From Caulobacter sp. B11 (GTDB lineage: Bacteria; Pseudomonadota; Alphaproteobacteria; Caulobacterales; Caulobacteraceae), in NCBI RefSeq assembly GCF_002737765.1, contig NZ_PEGG01000008.1, positions 1 through 16,187 of the forward strand: a stretch of 16,187 nt of DNA, given 5' to 3'. A program made the position numbers and the translations under genes. The notes beneath the pieces were generated by a model that saw only the letters and a program-made list of their open reading frames with translations, did not search any database and was not told the origin of the DNA. Positions 1 through 9,773 of the stretch are shown here, piece by piece. How positions within the stretch are numbered: the stretch's first letter is position 1; every line of letters begins with the position of its first letter.

Positions 1-546
1 CGCGCTCATGGATCGGACGCGGGGCCGAAGGCGCGGCGACGGGGCCGGGCGGCGGCGCGGGCTTCCAGGGCGGCCAGGGCGTCGCCCTTGGTCACCCGGC
101 CGTCCTTGCCGGTGCCGGCGACCTTGGCGAGGTCGAGATTGTTTTCGGCGGCGATGCGGGCCGGGGCTGGGCTGACCGGCGCGGCGGCGGGCGCGGCGGC
201 CACCGGGGCCGGAGCCGCGGCGGCGGCGACGGCGCGGGAGCCGGAGCGGCGGCCTTGGGCGCAGCGGCGGCGGGCGCCGCCGACGCGGTCGCGCCTTCGG
301 TGACAACGCCGGGGCAGGGGGGGGGGAGGAAAGGACCGTACCCGGAATAACCGTCGCGCCCTCTTCGGCGCCGATGGAGCTCAGCACGCCGTCAGCGGGA
401 GAGGCCACTTCCAGGCTGACCTTATCGGTCTCGAGTTCGATGAGGATCTCGTCCTTCTTCACCGCCTCGCCGACCTTCTTGGTCCAGCGCGCCACCGTCG
501 CTTCGGTCACGGATTCGCCGAGGGCGGGGGTCATGATGTCGGCCAT
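1..546 (-). CDS. sucB: Dihydrolipoamide succinyltransferase (E2 of 2-oxoglutarate dehydrogenase), partial and frameshifted
   Basis: E2 core of the 2-oxoglutarate dehydrogenase complex, which moves the succinyl group from the lipoyl arm to CoA. The start at 546 reads MADIMTPALGESVTEATVAR. A lipoyl domain covers residues 1-75, with the lipoyl-lysine in ELETDKVSLEV (K42). An Ala/Pro linker follows, then the E3-binding domain (ARIAAENNLDLAKVAGTGKD, about 85-150). A second linker (PSAPRPIHER) leads to the catalytic domain, which lies beyond the left edge. The reading frame changes three times: near a run of ten G at 317-326, near 230-245, and near 35-62. Each side carries recognisable E2 sequence, so these are probably base-call errors rather than decay. 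The gene follows sucA by 78 bp in the usual order. The identity is secure; the intactness is not. Confidence 0.9.
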   Translation of the reverse strand, partial: MADIMTPALGESVTEATVARWTKKVGEAVKKDEILIELETDKVSLEVASPADGVLSSIGAEEGATVIPGTVLSSPPPAPALSPKARPRRRRPPPLRPRPPLRLPRRRRRRGSGPGGRRARRRAGQPSPGPHRRRKQSRPRQGRRHRQGRPGDQGRRPGRPGSPRRRPAPSPRLRPRVRSMSA

Positions 547-589
547 GGTGTTCCGATGTCTCTCGTTTTTGCCGGTCAGGTGTGAAAGC

Positions 590-612
590 GGCCCCGCCCG
601 CAAGGCGGGGCC
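590..612 (-). terminator. Hairpin between sucA and sucB
   Basis: Perfect 9-bp stem, ggccccgcc (590-598) with ggcggggcc (604-612), and a 5-nt loop. It lies 12 bp past the sucA stop and 43 bp before the sucB start. Only a weak T stretch follows on the minus strand, so it may be a partial terminator or an mRNA-stability element that sets sucB below sucA, rather than a full stop. Confidence 0.6.
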
Positions 613-624
613 TTATCGATAGGG

Positions 625-3588
625 TTAGGCGAAGGTCTCGTCGAGGAAGGTCTGGAGCTCTTTCAGGTGCCGGCTCATCAGACCCGCCGCCGTCGAGGCG
701 CTGGCCGGTCGGCCGATATAGCGCGCGCGCTTGGCCTTGATGTCCAGCTTGGCCAGCGTCAGTTCGATCCAGGGATCGACGAACGTCCAGCCGCCCATGT
801 TCTTGGGCTCTTCCTGAACCCAGACCAGCTCGGCGTTCTTGAAACGGCCCAGCACGCCCAGCAGCGACTTCATCGGCCACGGATAGAACTGTTCCAGGCG
901 CAGCAGATAGACGTCATCGCGGCCGCTCTTGGCGCGGGCGTCGACCAGATCGAAATAGACCTTGCCCGAGCAGAGCACGACACGCTTGATCTTGTCGTCG
1001 CTGGTCAGGGTCACGCCGCCGACGTCACAGCCGGCCTCGGCCCCGTCGATCATCACGCGGTGGAAGGACGAGCCTTCCGCCAGATCGGCGATGTTGGAGA
1101 CGGCGCGCTTGTGGCGCAGCAGGCTCTTGGGGGTCATGACCACCAGCGGCTTGCGGAACTCACGGTGCATCTGGCGACGCAGGGCGTGGAAATAGTTGGC
1201 CGGCGTGGTGCAGTTGAGCACCTGCATGTTGTCCTCTGCGCAGGACTGCAGGAAGCGCTCCAGGCGCGCTGAGCTGTGCTCGGGGCCCTGGCCCTCGTAG
1301 CCGTGCGGCAGCAGCATCACCAGGCCGCTCATCCGCAGCCATTTGCGCTCGCCCGAGCTGATGAACTGGTCGATCACCACCTGGGCGCCGTTCACGAAGT
1401 CGCCGAACTGGCCTTCCCAGAGGGTGAGCGTGTTGGGATCAGCCAGCGAGAAGCCGTATTCGAAGCCCAGCACCGCCTCTTCCGACAGGGCCGAGTCGAT
1501 GACCTCGTAATGGGCCTGGCCCGGACCGATGTTGTTGAGCGGCGTGTAGTGCTCCTCGGTCGTCTGATCGATGACGTCCGAATGGCGCTGAGTGAAGGTG
1601 CCGCGCACACTGTCCTGGCCCGACAGGCGAACCGGGAAGCCTTCGTCGAGCAGGGTGGCGAAGGCCAGGTGCTCGGCGGTGCCCCAGTCGAGGCCTTCAC
1701 CCTTTTCGATCGCGTCGCGGCGATTCTCGATGACGCGCTTGACGGTCTTGTGGGCGTCGATCCGCTCGGGGATGGTCGTGATCTGGCGACCGATCTCCAG
1801 CAGGCGGGTCCGGGGGAAGGCGGTCGAGCCGCGACGCTCTTCATCGGCAGGGGTGGCGAGGCCGGCCCACTTGCCGTCCAGCCAGTCGGCCTTGTTGGCC
1901 TTGTAGGTCTTGCCGGCGTCGAATTCCTTGTCGAGGAAGGTCTCGAAGTCGTTCACCCAGCCGTCGACGTCGGTCTGGCTGATCACGCCTTCGGCGATCA
2001 GGCGGCCCGAATAGAGCTCGCGGGTCGAGGGGTGGCCCTTGATCTTGGCGTACATCAGCGGCGAGGTCATCGTCGGGTCGTCGCCCTCGTTGTGACCGAA
2101 CCGGCGATAGCAGAACATGTCGACCACGACGTCCTTGCCGAACATCTGGCGATATTCGGTGGCGACCTTGGCCGCATAGACCACGGCTTCGGGATCGTCG
2201 CCGTTGACGTGGAAGATCGGGGCCTCGACCATCAGGGCCACATCCGACGGATAGGGCGAACTGCGCGAATAGCGCGGGCTGGTGGTGAAGCCGATCTGGT
2301 TGTTGACGATGAAGTGGATGGTGCCGCCCGTGCGGTAACCCTTCAGGCCCGACAGGGTGAAGCACTCGGCCACCACGCCCTGGCCGGCGAAGGCCGCGTC
2401 ACCGTGCAGCAGCAGCGGCAGCACATGGCCGCGGCCGGCGTCGGGGGTCTCGCGCAGCAGGAAGGCCTGCTTGGCGCGGGCCTTGCCGATCACCACCGGG
2501 TTGACGATTTCCAGGTGCGACGGATTGGCGGTCAGCGACAGGTGGACCTTGTTGTCGTCGAACTCACGGTCCGACGAGGCCCCCATGTGATACTTGACGT
2601 CGCCCGATCCCTCGACGTCCGAAGGCAGGCTGGTGCCGCCCTGGAACTCGTGGAAGATGACGTGGTAGGGCTTGCCCATCACGGCGGCCAGGACGTTGAG
2701 GCGGCCGCGGTGCGGCATGCCCAGGACGATGTCCTTCACGCCCAGCGACCCGCCGCGCTTGATGATCTGCTCCATGGCCGGAACCATGGCTTCGCCGCCA
2801 TCGATGCCGAACCGCTTGGTGCCGGGGAAGCGCTTGTGCAGGAAGCGCTCGAAACCCTCGGTCTCGATCAGCTTCTTGAGAATGGCGACCTTGCCCTCCT
2901 TGGAGAACACGATTTCCTTGTCGCGACCCTCGATCCGCTCCTGCAGCCAGGCCTTTTCGTGCGGATCAGAGATGTGCATGTACTGCACGCCGACGCTGCC
3001 ACCATAGGTGCGGCGCAGGATCGACAGGATCTCGCGGATCGTCGAGGTCTCCATGCCGAGCACGAAGTCCAGGAAGATCGGGCGGTCATAGTCGGCTTCC
3101 GAGAAGCCGTAGGTGGCGGGATCAAGTTCGGGGGCCGGCGGCTTGGGCTCCAGGCCCAGCGGGTCGAGGTTGGCGGCCAGGTGACCGCGCATCCGGTAAG
3201 CGCGGATCATCATGATGGCGCGCAGGCTGTCCAGCGTGGCGGCGCGGACGGCTTCAGCGGAGGTACCGGGGGCCTTGGCCTCGATGGCCTTGGTCATCTT
3301 GGCTTCGACGGCCGGCGCGACCGACGGCCACTGGCCATCAAGGGCCGACAGCCAATCGGGACGGGCGGCGGGCGTCGGACGCGGCGTCCAGGCGGGATCC
3401 TGAGCGGCGCGCTTGACCTGTTCGGCCTGGTCGGAGAGCGTCGCGAAGAAGGCGGCCCACGAGGCCTCGACCGAACCCGGGTTCTCAGCCCATCGGGCAT
3501 AGAGATCTTCCACGAAGCCCGCATTGGCGCCGTAGAGGAACGAGGTCTCGGTCAAGACCTGATTGATGATGCCCGCGTCGTCCGCCAT
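625..3588 (-). CDS. sucA: 2-oxoglutarate dehydrogenase E1 component
   Basis: Thiamine-diphosphate-dependent E1, which decarboxylates 2-oxoglutarate and succinylates the lipoyl arm of SucB; cytosolic TCA enzyme. It is 987 aa, the usual length for proteobacterial SucA. The N-terminus has the short E2-contact segment (SFLYGANAGFVEDLYARW, 16-33). Later come GMPHRGRLNVLAAV (290-303), HLSLTANPSHLE (349-360), and the ThDP motif starting GDAAFAGQG (396-404) and ending at NN (429-430). The substrate/ThDP-loop segment RRFGHNEGDDP and the C-terminal GYEGQGPEHSSARLERFL are also present. The frame is intact and ends ETFA-TAA. The start at 3588 gives the family's normal N-terminus and has AAGG about 9 nt upstream. 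It sits 169 bp after sucD, separated by terminator-like structures, and 78 bp before sucB. Confidence 0.98.
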   Translation of the reverse strand: MADDAGIINQVLTETSFLYGANAGFVEDLYARWAENPGSVEASWAAFFATLSDQAEQVKRAAQDPAWTPRPTPAARPDWLSALDGQWPSVAPAVEAKMTKAIEAKAPGTSAEAVRAATLDSLRAIMMIRAYRMRGHLAANLDPLGLEPKPPAPELDPATYGFSEADYDRPIFLDFVLGMETSTIREILSILRRTYGGSVGVQYMHISDPHEKAWLQERIEGRDKEIVFSKEGKVAILKKLIETEGFERFLHKRFPGTKRFGIDGGEAMVPAMEQIIKRGGSLGVKDIVLGMPHRGRLNVLAAVMGKPYHVIFHEFQGGTSLPSDVEGSGDVKYHMGASSDREFDDNKVHLSLTANPSHLEIVNPVVIGKARAKQAFLLRETPDAGRGHVLPLLLHGDAAFAGQGVVAECFTLSGLKGYRTGGTIHFIVNNQIGFTTSPRYSRSSPYPSDVALMVEAPIFHVNGDDPEAVVYAAKVATEYRQMFGKDVVVDMFCYRRFGHNEGDDPTMTSPLMYAKIKGHPSTRELYSGRLIAEGVISQTDVDGWVNDFETFLDKEFDAGKTYKANKADWLDGKWAGLATPADEERRGSTAFPRTRLLEIGRQITTIPERIDAHKTVKRVIENRRDAIEKGEGLDWGTAEHLAFATLLDEGFPVRLSGQDSVRGTFTQRHSDVIDQTTEEHYTPLNNIGPGQAHYEVIDSALSEEAVLGFEYGFSLADPNTLTLWEGQFGDFVNGAQVVIDQFISSGERKWLRMSGLVMLLPHGYEGQGPEHSSARLERFLQSCAEDNMQVLNCTTPANYFHALRRQMHREFRKPLVVMTPKSLLRHKRAVSNIADLAEGSSFHRVMIDGAEAGCDVGGVTLTSDDKIKRVVLCSGKVYFDLVDARAKSGRDDVYLLRLEQFYPWPMKSLLGVLGRFKNAELVWVQEEPKNMGGWTFVDPWIELTLAKLDIKAKRARYIGRPASASTAAGLMSRHLKELQTFLDETFA

Positions 3589-3650
3589 CGTCTTCGCCTT
3601 ACGATCCAGTTACCGTCTCGTTATCCCGAGCCGGTAAACATAGTGTCTTC

Positions 3651-3694
3651 ATCACCTGGACGCCCGCGAATCAGCGGAGCCCAGGTGATTTTTT
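3651..3694 (+). terminator. Terminator-like hairpin with T-run on the plus strand, in the sucD-sucA gap
   Basis: A perfect 9-bp stem pairs atcacctgg (3651-3659) with ccaggtgat (3681-3689). The 21-nt loop contains a further ccgc/gcgg stem. The hairpin is followed directly by six T (3689-3694) on the plus strand. No plus-strand gene ends here. On the minus strand the same structure lies in the sucA leader, preceded rather than followed by the A/T tract. It could block antisense transcription out of sucA, or act as a leader structure for sucA. Confidence 0.55.
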
Positions 3695-3716
3695 CGGATC
3701 GTCGACTGGCGGTCGC

Positions 3717-3744
3717 AAAAAACCTGGGCCCCGCGAGGGCGGGG
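3717..3744 (-). terminator. Rho-independent terminator after sucD
   Basis: On the minus strand a 6-bp GC stem (ccccgc at 3729-3734 with gcgggg at 3739-3744, loop of 4) is followed by CCCAGG and then six T (3722-3717). It begins 13 bp past the sucD stop. The spacer between stem and T-run makes it less than ideal, so partial read-through into sucA is likely. Confidence 0.65.
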
Positions 3745-3757
3745 TTTCGGTGTCGTC

Positions 3758-4642
3758 CTAACCCTTGAGCACGTCCAGCAGGGTTTCGCCGAGCGTGGCC
3801 GGCGACGGCGAGACACGGATGCCCGCCGCTTCCATCGCCGCGATCTTGTCCTCGGCGCCGCCCTTGCCGCCGCTGATGATCGCCCCGGCGTGACCCATGT
3901 GACGGCCAGGAGGGGCCGTGCGTCCGGCGATGAAGCCGACCATGGGTTTCTTGCGGCCACGACGGGCTTCGTCGGCGATGAACTGGGCGGCTTCCTCTTC
4001 AGCCGAGCCGCCGATCTCACCGATCATCACGATCGACTTGGTGGCTTCGTCGGCGAGGAACAGCTCGAGGATGTCGATGAACTCGGTGCCCTTGACCGGG
4101 TCGCCGCCGATGCCGACGGCCGTGGTCTGGCCCAGGCCGGCGTTGGTGGTCTGGAACACGGCTTCATAGGTCAGGGTGCCCGAACGCGACACGACGCCGA
4201 CGCTGCCGGCCGAGAAAATCGAACCGGGCATGATGCCGATCTTGCACTGGTTGGGCGTCAGGACGCCCGGGCAGTTGGGGCCGATCAGGCGCGACTTGGA
4301 GCCTTGCAGCGCCTTCTTGACCTTGACCATGTCGAGCACCGGGATGCCCTCGGTGATGCAGATGATCAGGCCGATCTGGGCGTCGATGGCTTCCAGGATC
4401 GAGTCGGCCGCGAAGGGCGGCGGCACATAGATCACCGAGGCGTCGGCGCCGGTGGCTTCCTTGGCTTCGCCGACCGTGTCGAACACCGGCAGGCCGATGT
4501 GGCTCTGGCCGCCCTTGCCGGGGGTGACGCCGCCGACCATCTTGGTGCCGTAGGCGATGGCCTGTTCGGAGTGGAAGGTGCCCTGGGCGCCGGTGATGCC
4601 CTGGCAAATGACCTTGGTTTCGGAACCGATGAGGATCGACAT
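3758..4642 (-). CDS. sucD: Succinyl-CoA ligase, alpha subunit
   Basis: Alpha subunit of succinyl-CoA synthetase; with SucC it converts succinyl-CoA to succinate, making ATP or GTP. It is 294 aa, normal for the family. The N-terminal CoA-binding Rossmann fold carries [20 protein letters not shown] (14-33) and PGKGG (41-45). The ligase signature with CPGVLTP follows (124-130). The phosphohistidine is H251 in RHMGHAGAI, equivalent to the E. coli active-site His. The ATG directly abuts the sucC stop (TAAATG, no gap), so translation is probably coupled. AAGGG inside the end of sucC supplies a plausible ribosome site about 10 nt upstream. The frame is intact and ends at TAG, followed by a terminator. 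Confidence 0.98.
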   Translation of the reverse strand: MSILIGSETKVICQGITGAQGTFHSEQAIAYGTKMVGGVTPGKGGQSHIGLPVFDTVGEAKEATGADASVIYVPPPFAADSILEAIDAQIGLIICITEGIPVLDMVKVKKALQGSKSRLIGPNCPGVLTPNQCKIGIMPGSIFSAGSVGVVSRSGTLTYEAVFQTTNAGLGQTTAVGIGGDPVKGTEFIDILELFLADEATKSIVMIGEIGGSAEEEAAQFIADEARRGRKKPMVGFIAGRTAPPGRHMGHAGAIISGGKGGAEDKIAAMEAAGIRVSPSPATLGETLLDVLKG

Positions 4643-5842
<1,200 letters not shown>

Positions 5843-5884
5843 GAGTGCCCAGTCTCGACGACGGCTTTTCTGAAATGTGGCCGG

Positions 5885-5913
5885 GTTATAGGAGCGCGAT
5901 TTCGCAGGCGCAA
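5885..5913 (-). promoter_or_regulatory. Probable promoter of the suc operon
   Basis: On the minus strand TTGCGC (5913-5908) and TATAAC (5890-5885) are separated by exactly 17 bp. That is a good housekeeping-sigma promoter, with an expected start near 5878 and a leader of about 36 nt before sucC. It is the clearest promoter in the window and lies in the 202-bp gap between the MFS gene and sucC. Confidence 0.6.
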
Positions 5914-5957
5914 CCGGCGCCGATGGATAAGGTGAAGGCTTGCGCCGTTCTCTTGCC

Positions 5958-5982
5958 CAAAAGAACAGCGGCGGGCCGCCGC
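5958..5982 (-). terminator. Possible terminator after the MFS gene
   Basis: A GC-rich hairpin (gcggcg 5968-5973 with cgccgc 5977-5982, loop of 3) is followed on the minus strand by TGTTCTTTT. It lies about 60 bp past the MFS stop and upstream of the suc promoter, so it would insulate the two units. The T stretch is interrupted, so this is a moderate call. Confidence 0.4.
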
Positions 5983-6044
5983 CAGCGCCTCGGGCAGAAC
6001 AGCCAAGCCCTCACGGGTTGTCCTGGCGGGCCATCGCCTGAACG

Positions 6045-7335
6045 TTAGTCCACCCAGTCGCGCTTCAGGCGGAACGAGGCGGCGATCAGCAGCACCGCGC
6101 TGAGCGCGTAGAAGCCCAGTCCATAATAGATCGCATAGCGCATCGACTCGGCACCGTATTGCGGCGCCAGACGGTCGGACATGAAGCCGAAGAACCAGGT
6201 GCCGACGGCCAGGCCGAGCAGGTTGTTGATCAGCAGGAACATGGCCGAGGTGGTGGTGCGCATGCTGGCCGGGGCCAGGTGCTGGACGGCGGTGACCACC
6301 GGACCCAGCCAAGCCAGGTTCAGGCCGGTGGGGATCAGGAAGATCAGGAAGGCCCAGACAAGCGAGGTCGAGTTCATCGCCAGCACGAAGCACGGCAAAG
6401 CCAGCAGGAAACAGGCGGCCGGGGCCAGAGTGTAGGCGGCGCGGTTCTTGGCGCCGAAGCGGTCGGCGAGCACGCCGCCCAGCCAGATGCCGGCCACGCC
6501 GCCCAGCAGGGTGATGGCGCTGTAATAGATCGAGCGCTCGGCCAGGCTCAGGTGAAAGCTGCGCTGGAAAAAGGTCGGCAGCCAGAAGGCCACGCCGTAG
6601 CCGCAGATCGACGAGGCCGCGGCGCCGAACGACATCAGCCAGAAACTCGGCTTGGGCAGCACCGTGGCCACGACCTTGCTGAAGGGCGGGGCCTTGGCCG
6701 GGATGACGGGCGGCGCGCCGGGCTCGGCGTCGGCGCCGCCGCGCACCGGATCCTTGACCAGCCACTTGAAGATCGGAGCCAGCAACAGCCCGGCGAGGCC
6801 CACCACCACGAAGGCCACCCGCCAGTTGACGAAGGCGGCGATCAGTCCGCCGAACAGCACGCCAAGCGCCATGCCCAGTGGAATGCCGAACGAATAGACG
6901 GCCAGGGCGCGCGCCCTCTGGGCCTTGGGGAAATAGTCGGCGATCAGGGAATAGGCCGGGGCCACGCCGCCCGCCTCGCCAATCCCCACGCCCATCCGGC
7001 ACAGGAACAGGCTGGTGAAGCCGCCGGCCAGACCACAGGCTGAAGCCGCTCCACAGGGCCAGGGCGATGGTCATGATCCAGGTCCGGCTGAAGCGGTCGG
7101 CCAACCAGGCGATCGGAATGCCCAGGGTCGAATACAGCAGGGCGAAGGCCACCCCGCCCATCAGCCCGACCTGGGTGTCGGTCAGGTGCAGCTCGGCCTT
7201 GATCGACCCGGCCAGGATGCCGAGGATCTGCCGATCCAGAAAGTTGAAGGTGTAGGCGACGATCAGCATCGCCAGGACCAGATAGCGATAGCGCGGGCCG
7301 CGATCGGCCGGGTGCTCGGTCTTGGTCTGGCTCAT
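6045..7335 (-). CDS. MFS transporter, spinster-like, one frameshift
   Basis: Inner-membrane major facilitator transporter of about 430 aa with twelve expected membrane segments. The N-terminal half runs from MSQTKTEHPADRG through VAYTFNFLDRQILGILAG (helix 1 with the NFLDRQ motif) to WLADRFSRTWIMTIALALWS, the helix 2-3 loop motif. The second half continues from GLAGGFTSLFLCRMGVGIGE to SFRLKRDWVD-TAA. The halves are in different frames, changing near 7030-7042, where conserved sequence continues after a one-base insertion or two-base loss. Sequencing error is likely. The NFLDRQ and RMGVGIGEAGG motifs resemble spinster-type transporters often found beside TonB receptors in caulobacters and sphingomonads. 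The substrate cannot be told. It lies downstream of the receptor gene but beyond a strong terminator, so it may need read-through or its own promoter. Confidence 0.85.
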
Positions 7336-7367
7336 CTGTCCGCCCCTGGAAAATCGATCGTCGGCTC

Positions 7368-7406
7368 AAAAAAAAGGGCGGCGGCCTGCCGTGCAGACCG
7401 CCGCCC
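7368..7406 (-). terminator. Strong rho-independent terminator after the TonB receptor gene
   Basis: The stem is gggcggcgg (7376-7384) with ccgccgccc (7398-7406), and a nested ctgc/gcag stem (7386-7389, 7393-7396) closes on CGT. On the minus strand eight T follow at once (7375-7368). It begins 17 bp past the receptor stop and ends 32 bp before the MFS start. It is the best-formed terminator in the window. Confidence 0.88.
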
Positions 7407-7423
7407 CCTCTAGGCTGCTATAT

Positions 7424-9670
7424 TTAGAACTTCACTTCCAGGCTGGCCGAAACCGTCCGCGGCGGGCCGTAGAAGCCGATCACCGAGTTGTTGTAGGTGG
7501 CGACACCGAAGTTGTAGCCGCCCGTACGGTAGGTTTCGTCGGTCAGGTTCTTGCCGGTCAGGGACAGCTTGTAGTTGCTGTTGGGCGCGGTCCAGCTGGC
7601 GGTCAGATCCACCAGGGTGAAGGCGTCCTGATCAAGCAGCGGCAGCGGCTGTTCGAACTGCTGGTAGGCGGCGCGGTAGCTGACCATCGGGGTGACGGCC
7701 ACGGTGCCGCCGGCCAGATCGCCCGTCCAGGTCAGGCTGACATTGCCCGTCCATTCCGGCGTGTTCTGGAAGCCGTAGAGATTGGCCACGTTGACGATCT
7801 GGCCACCGGCCGGGATCGTCTGCGAGGGGTTCAGCGGGTTGGGCGCGCCGGCCGGGACGAAGCGGCTGAAGGTGTCGTACTCGGCGTGGATATAGCCGAG
7901 CGCCACCGTGCCCGTCAGGTTGGCGGTCATCCGGGCCTGGGATTCGAATTCGACGCCCCACAGGGTGGACGAGCCGGCATTGTCGATCGAGCTAGCGATG
8001 CCGCTGGGAACCACGACCTGGGTGCTGACCTGCTGGTCCTCATACTTCGACACGAAGGCGGCCGAGGCGAAGGACAGGCGGCGATCCAGGGCATAGCCCT
8101 TCAGGCCGACTTCGTAGGCGTTGACGACCTCGGGCCGATAGCCGTTGATCGTCTGCGGGGTGATGGCGGCGTCGCCGCGCATGTCCCAGCCGCCCGACTT
8201 GAAGCCCTTGGAGTACGAGGCGTAGGTCGTGAGGTCGTCGTTCAGGTCGTACGAAACGCTCAGGCGCGGCGTGAATTCCGAGAAGGTCTTTTCCGCGCCG
8301 TAGTTGGTGCGGGTGGCGAAGATCGGACGCGGCGTGCCGCCCTGATAAGGCGAGCGCGTGGCGCCCAGATAGAACAGACGGAAGGTGTTGCTACGCTTGT
8401 GGTCGCGGGTGGCGCGGGCACCGACCGAGACCTTGAGGCGGTCGGTCATGTTGGCGCTGGCGTCGACGAAGACCGCGAAGCTCTGGGTGCGAACCTTGCC
8501 GCCGTCGGCGATGGACAGGCCGAGATTGCCGGCGATGGTGTCGAACTCGCCAGAGGCCTGGCTGTTCATGTAGTAGAGGCCGAACACGCCCTGGACGTTT
8601 TCGTCCGAATAGACCGCTTGCAGTTCCTGCGAGAACGACCGGTCGTCATAGGTGGCCGGGATGTCGAGGGTCGGCAGCGGGGTGCCGTCGAAGTCGATGA
8701 TGGTGGTCGTGTGACCCTTGCGGCTGGCGGTGATCGACTTGAGGGTCAGGTTCTCGGTGGCGTTCCACGAACCGGTCAGCGACACGCCCTCGGTTTCGAC
8801 CGAGTTGCTGTCGCCCAGGCCGGCCTGGGTGTCATAGGTGTCCAGCACCTTGTAGCCGCCGACCAGGGCCGGCAGTTCGCGGTGGCCGTGGCGCGGGTTG
8901 GAGTCGTCCTGCACCTTGTCATAGGCCAGGCGGAAGAACAGGTCCTCGGTCGGCGCGTATTCGGCGCTGAGGCGGATGGCCTGGACGTCCTTGTTGTAGT
9001 GCTCGGCGCCCGTGGTCAGGTTGGAACCGAAACCGTCGCGCTTGTAGATGGCGTAGGCGCCGCCGACCGACAGGCCGCCGCCGACCGGCGTGCTGCCCGA
9101 CACCAGAAGGTCGGTCTGATTATAGCTGCCGTAGGTGCCCTTGATCTTGCCGTGGGCTTCATCGTCGAGCTTCTTGGTCACGTACTTGATCGCGCCGCCG
9201 ATGGTGTTGCGGCCGTAGAGCGTGCCTTGCGGGCCGCGCAGCACTTCGATGCGCTCGATGTCGAACACGTCGAGCACGGCGCCTTGCGGGCGGTGCACAT
9301 AGACGTCGTCGATATAGAGGCCCACGCCGGGCTCATAGCCCCACAGCGGGTCCTGCTGGCCGATGCCGCGGATGTAAGAGATCAGCGTCGAGTTCGAGCC
9401 GCGCGCCACCTGGACGGTGATGTTCGGGGTCGTCTGCTGCAGCACGGTGATGTCGCTGGCGCCCTGGCGGCCAGGGTTTTCGGCGCTGAACGCCGAAACG
9501 GCGACCGGCACGTCCTTGAGGCTTTCCTCGCGACGGCGGGCGGTCACGACGACTTCGTCGACGGCTGCAGGGTTGCTGGTGGTCGACGCTTGATCTTGCG
9601 CCATGGCGCCCGTGGCGGCGACGCCCCAAGCGGCGCCAGCGAGAAGCGCGGCCTTAAACATGGTTTTCAT
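7424..9670 (-). CDS. TonB-dependent outer-membrane receptor
   Basis: Outer-membrane active transporter energised by TonB; 748 aa from the ATG at 9670. That start gives a clean signal peptide (MKTMFKAALLAGAAWGVAAT, then GAMA, cleaved near residue 24) and lies behind a GAGGGGG ribosome site. An upstream in-frame ATG at 9778 would add 36 polar residues and is unlikely. The TonB box is VDEVVVTA (37-44). The plug domain spans about 50-165 with SYIRGIGQQDP, GLYIDDVYVHRPQG and IERIEVLRGPQGTLYGRNTI. The barrel follows with the family strand YASYSKGFKSGGWDMRG and the C-terminal strand SASLEVKF ending in Phe. The frame is intact. The substrate is unknown. A TetR regulator lies directly upstream and an MFS transporter downstream, which suggests a scavenged organic molecule as readily as an iron complex. 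Confidence 0.95.
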   Translation of the reverse strand: MKTMFKAALLAGAAWGVAATGAMAQDQASTTSNPAAVDEVVVTARRREESLKDVPVAVSAFSAENPGRQGASDITVLQQTTPNITVQVARGSNSTLISYIRGIGQQDPLWGYEPGVGLYIDDVYVHRPQGAVLDVFDIERIEVLRGPQGTLYGRNTIGGAIKYVTKKLDDEAHGKIKGTYGSYNQTDLLVSGSTPVGGGLSVGGAYAIYKRDGFGSNLTTGAEHYNKDVQAIRLSAEYAPTEDLFFRLAYDKVQDDSNPRHGHRELPALVGGYKVLDTYDTQAGLGDSNSVETEGVSLTGSWNATENLTLKSITASRKGHTTTIIDFDGTPLPTLDIPATYDDRSFSQELQAVYSDENVQGVFGLYYMNSQASGEFDTIAGNLGLSIADGGKVRTQSFAVFVDASANMTDRLKVSVGARATRDHKRSNTFRLFYLGATRSPYQGGTPRPIFATRTNYGAEKTFSEFTPRLSVSYDLNDDLTTYASYSKGFKSGGWDMRGDAAITPQTINGYRPEVVNAYEVGLKGYALDRRLSFASAAFVSKYEDQQVSTQVVVPSGIASSIDNAGSSTLWGVEFESQARMTANLTGTVALGYIHAEYDTFSRFVPAGAPNPLNPSQTIPAGGQIVNVANLYGFQNTPEWTGNVSLTWTGDLAGGTVAVTPMVSYRAAYQQFEQPLPLLDQDAFTLVDLTASWTAPNSNYKLSLTGKNLTDETYRTGGYNFGVATYNNSVIGFYGPPRTVSASLEVKF

Positions 9671-9688
9671 GGGTATTTCCCCCTCTTT

Positions 9689-9739
9689 GAAGTGCGTTTC
9701 CGTCCCGTGCCGGGCGGCCCCCTTGAGTGGACGCACTTC
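9689..9739 (-). promoter_or_regulatory. Inverted repeat in the TonB receptor leader
   Basis: The perfect 9-bp arms gaagtgcgt (9689-9697) and acgcacttc (9731-9739) are 33 bp apart. On the transcript the hairpin would end just before the AAAGAGGGGG ribosome site of the receptor gene. It could act as an mRNA structure controlling translation. The wide spacing makes it a less likely simple operator. Confidence 0.45.
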
Positions 9740-9746
9740 CGGCTTT

Positions 9747-9773
9747 CGCGAATTCATCGGCCCGCGAATTGAT
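9747..9773. repeat. Short direct repeat upstream of the TonB receptor gene
   Basis: Two 11-bp copies, cgcgaattcat (9747-9757) and cgcgaattgat (9763-9773), differ at one base and have a period of 16 bp. They lie 77-103 bp upstream of the receptor start, in the 178-bp gap after tetR, where operator half-sites would be expected. I see no convincing -10/-35 pair in this gap. Confidence 0.4.

Noticed and set aside
160..300. GCC/GGC-rich repetitive stretch as a possible tandem repeat
   Set aside because: It is the normal Ala/Pro linker of an E2 subunit written in GC-rich codons, not an array.
1276..3768. Very long plus-strand open frame (830 codons) opposite sucA
   Set aside because: It mirrors the sucA codon pattern in GC-rich DNA, has no recognisable domain and no ribosome site, and sucA is certain.
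7322..9772. 816-codon plus-strand open frame opposite the TonB receptor gene
   Set aside because: Composition is low-complexity Val/Gly/Arg/Asp typical of antisense GC-rich shadow; the receptor on the other strand has signal peptide, TonB box and plug motifs.
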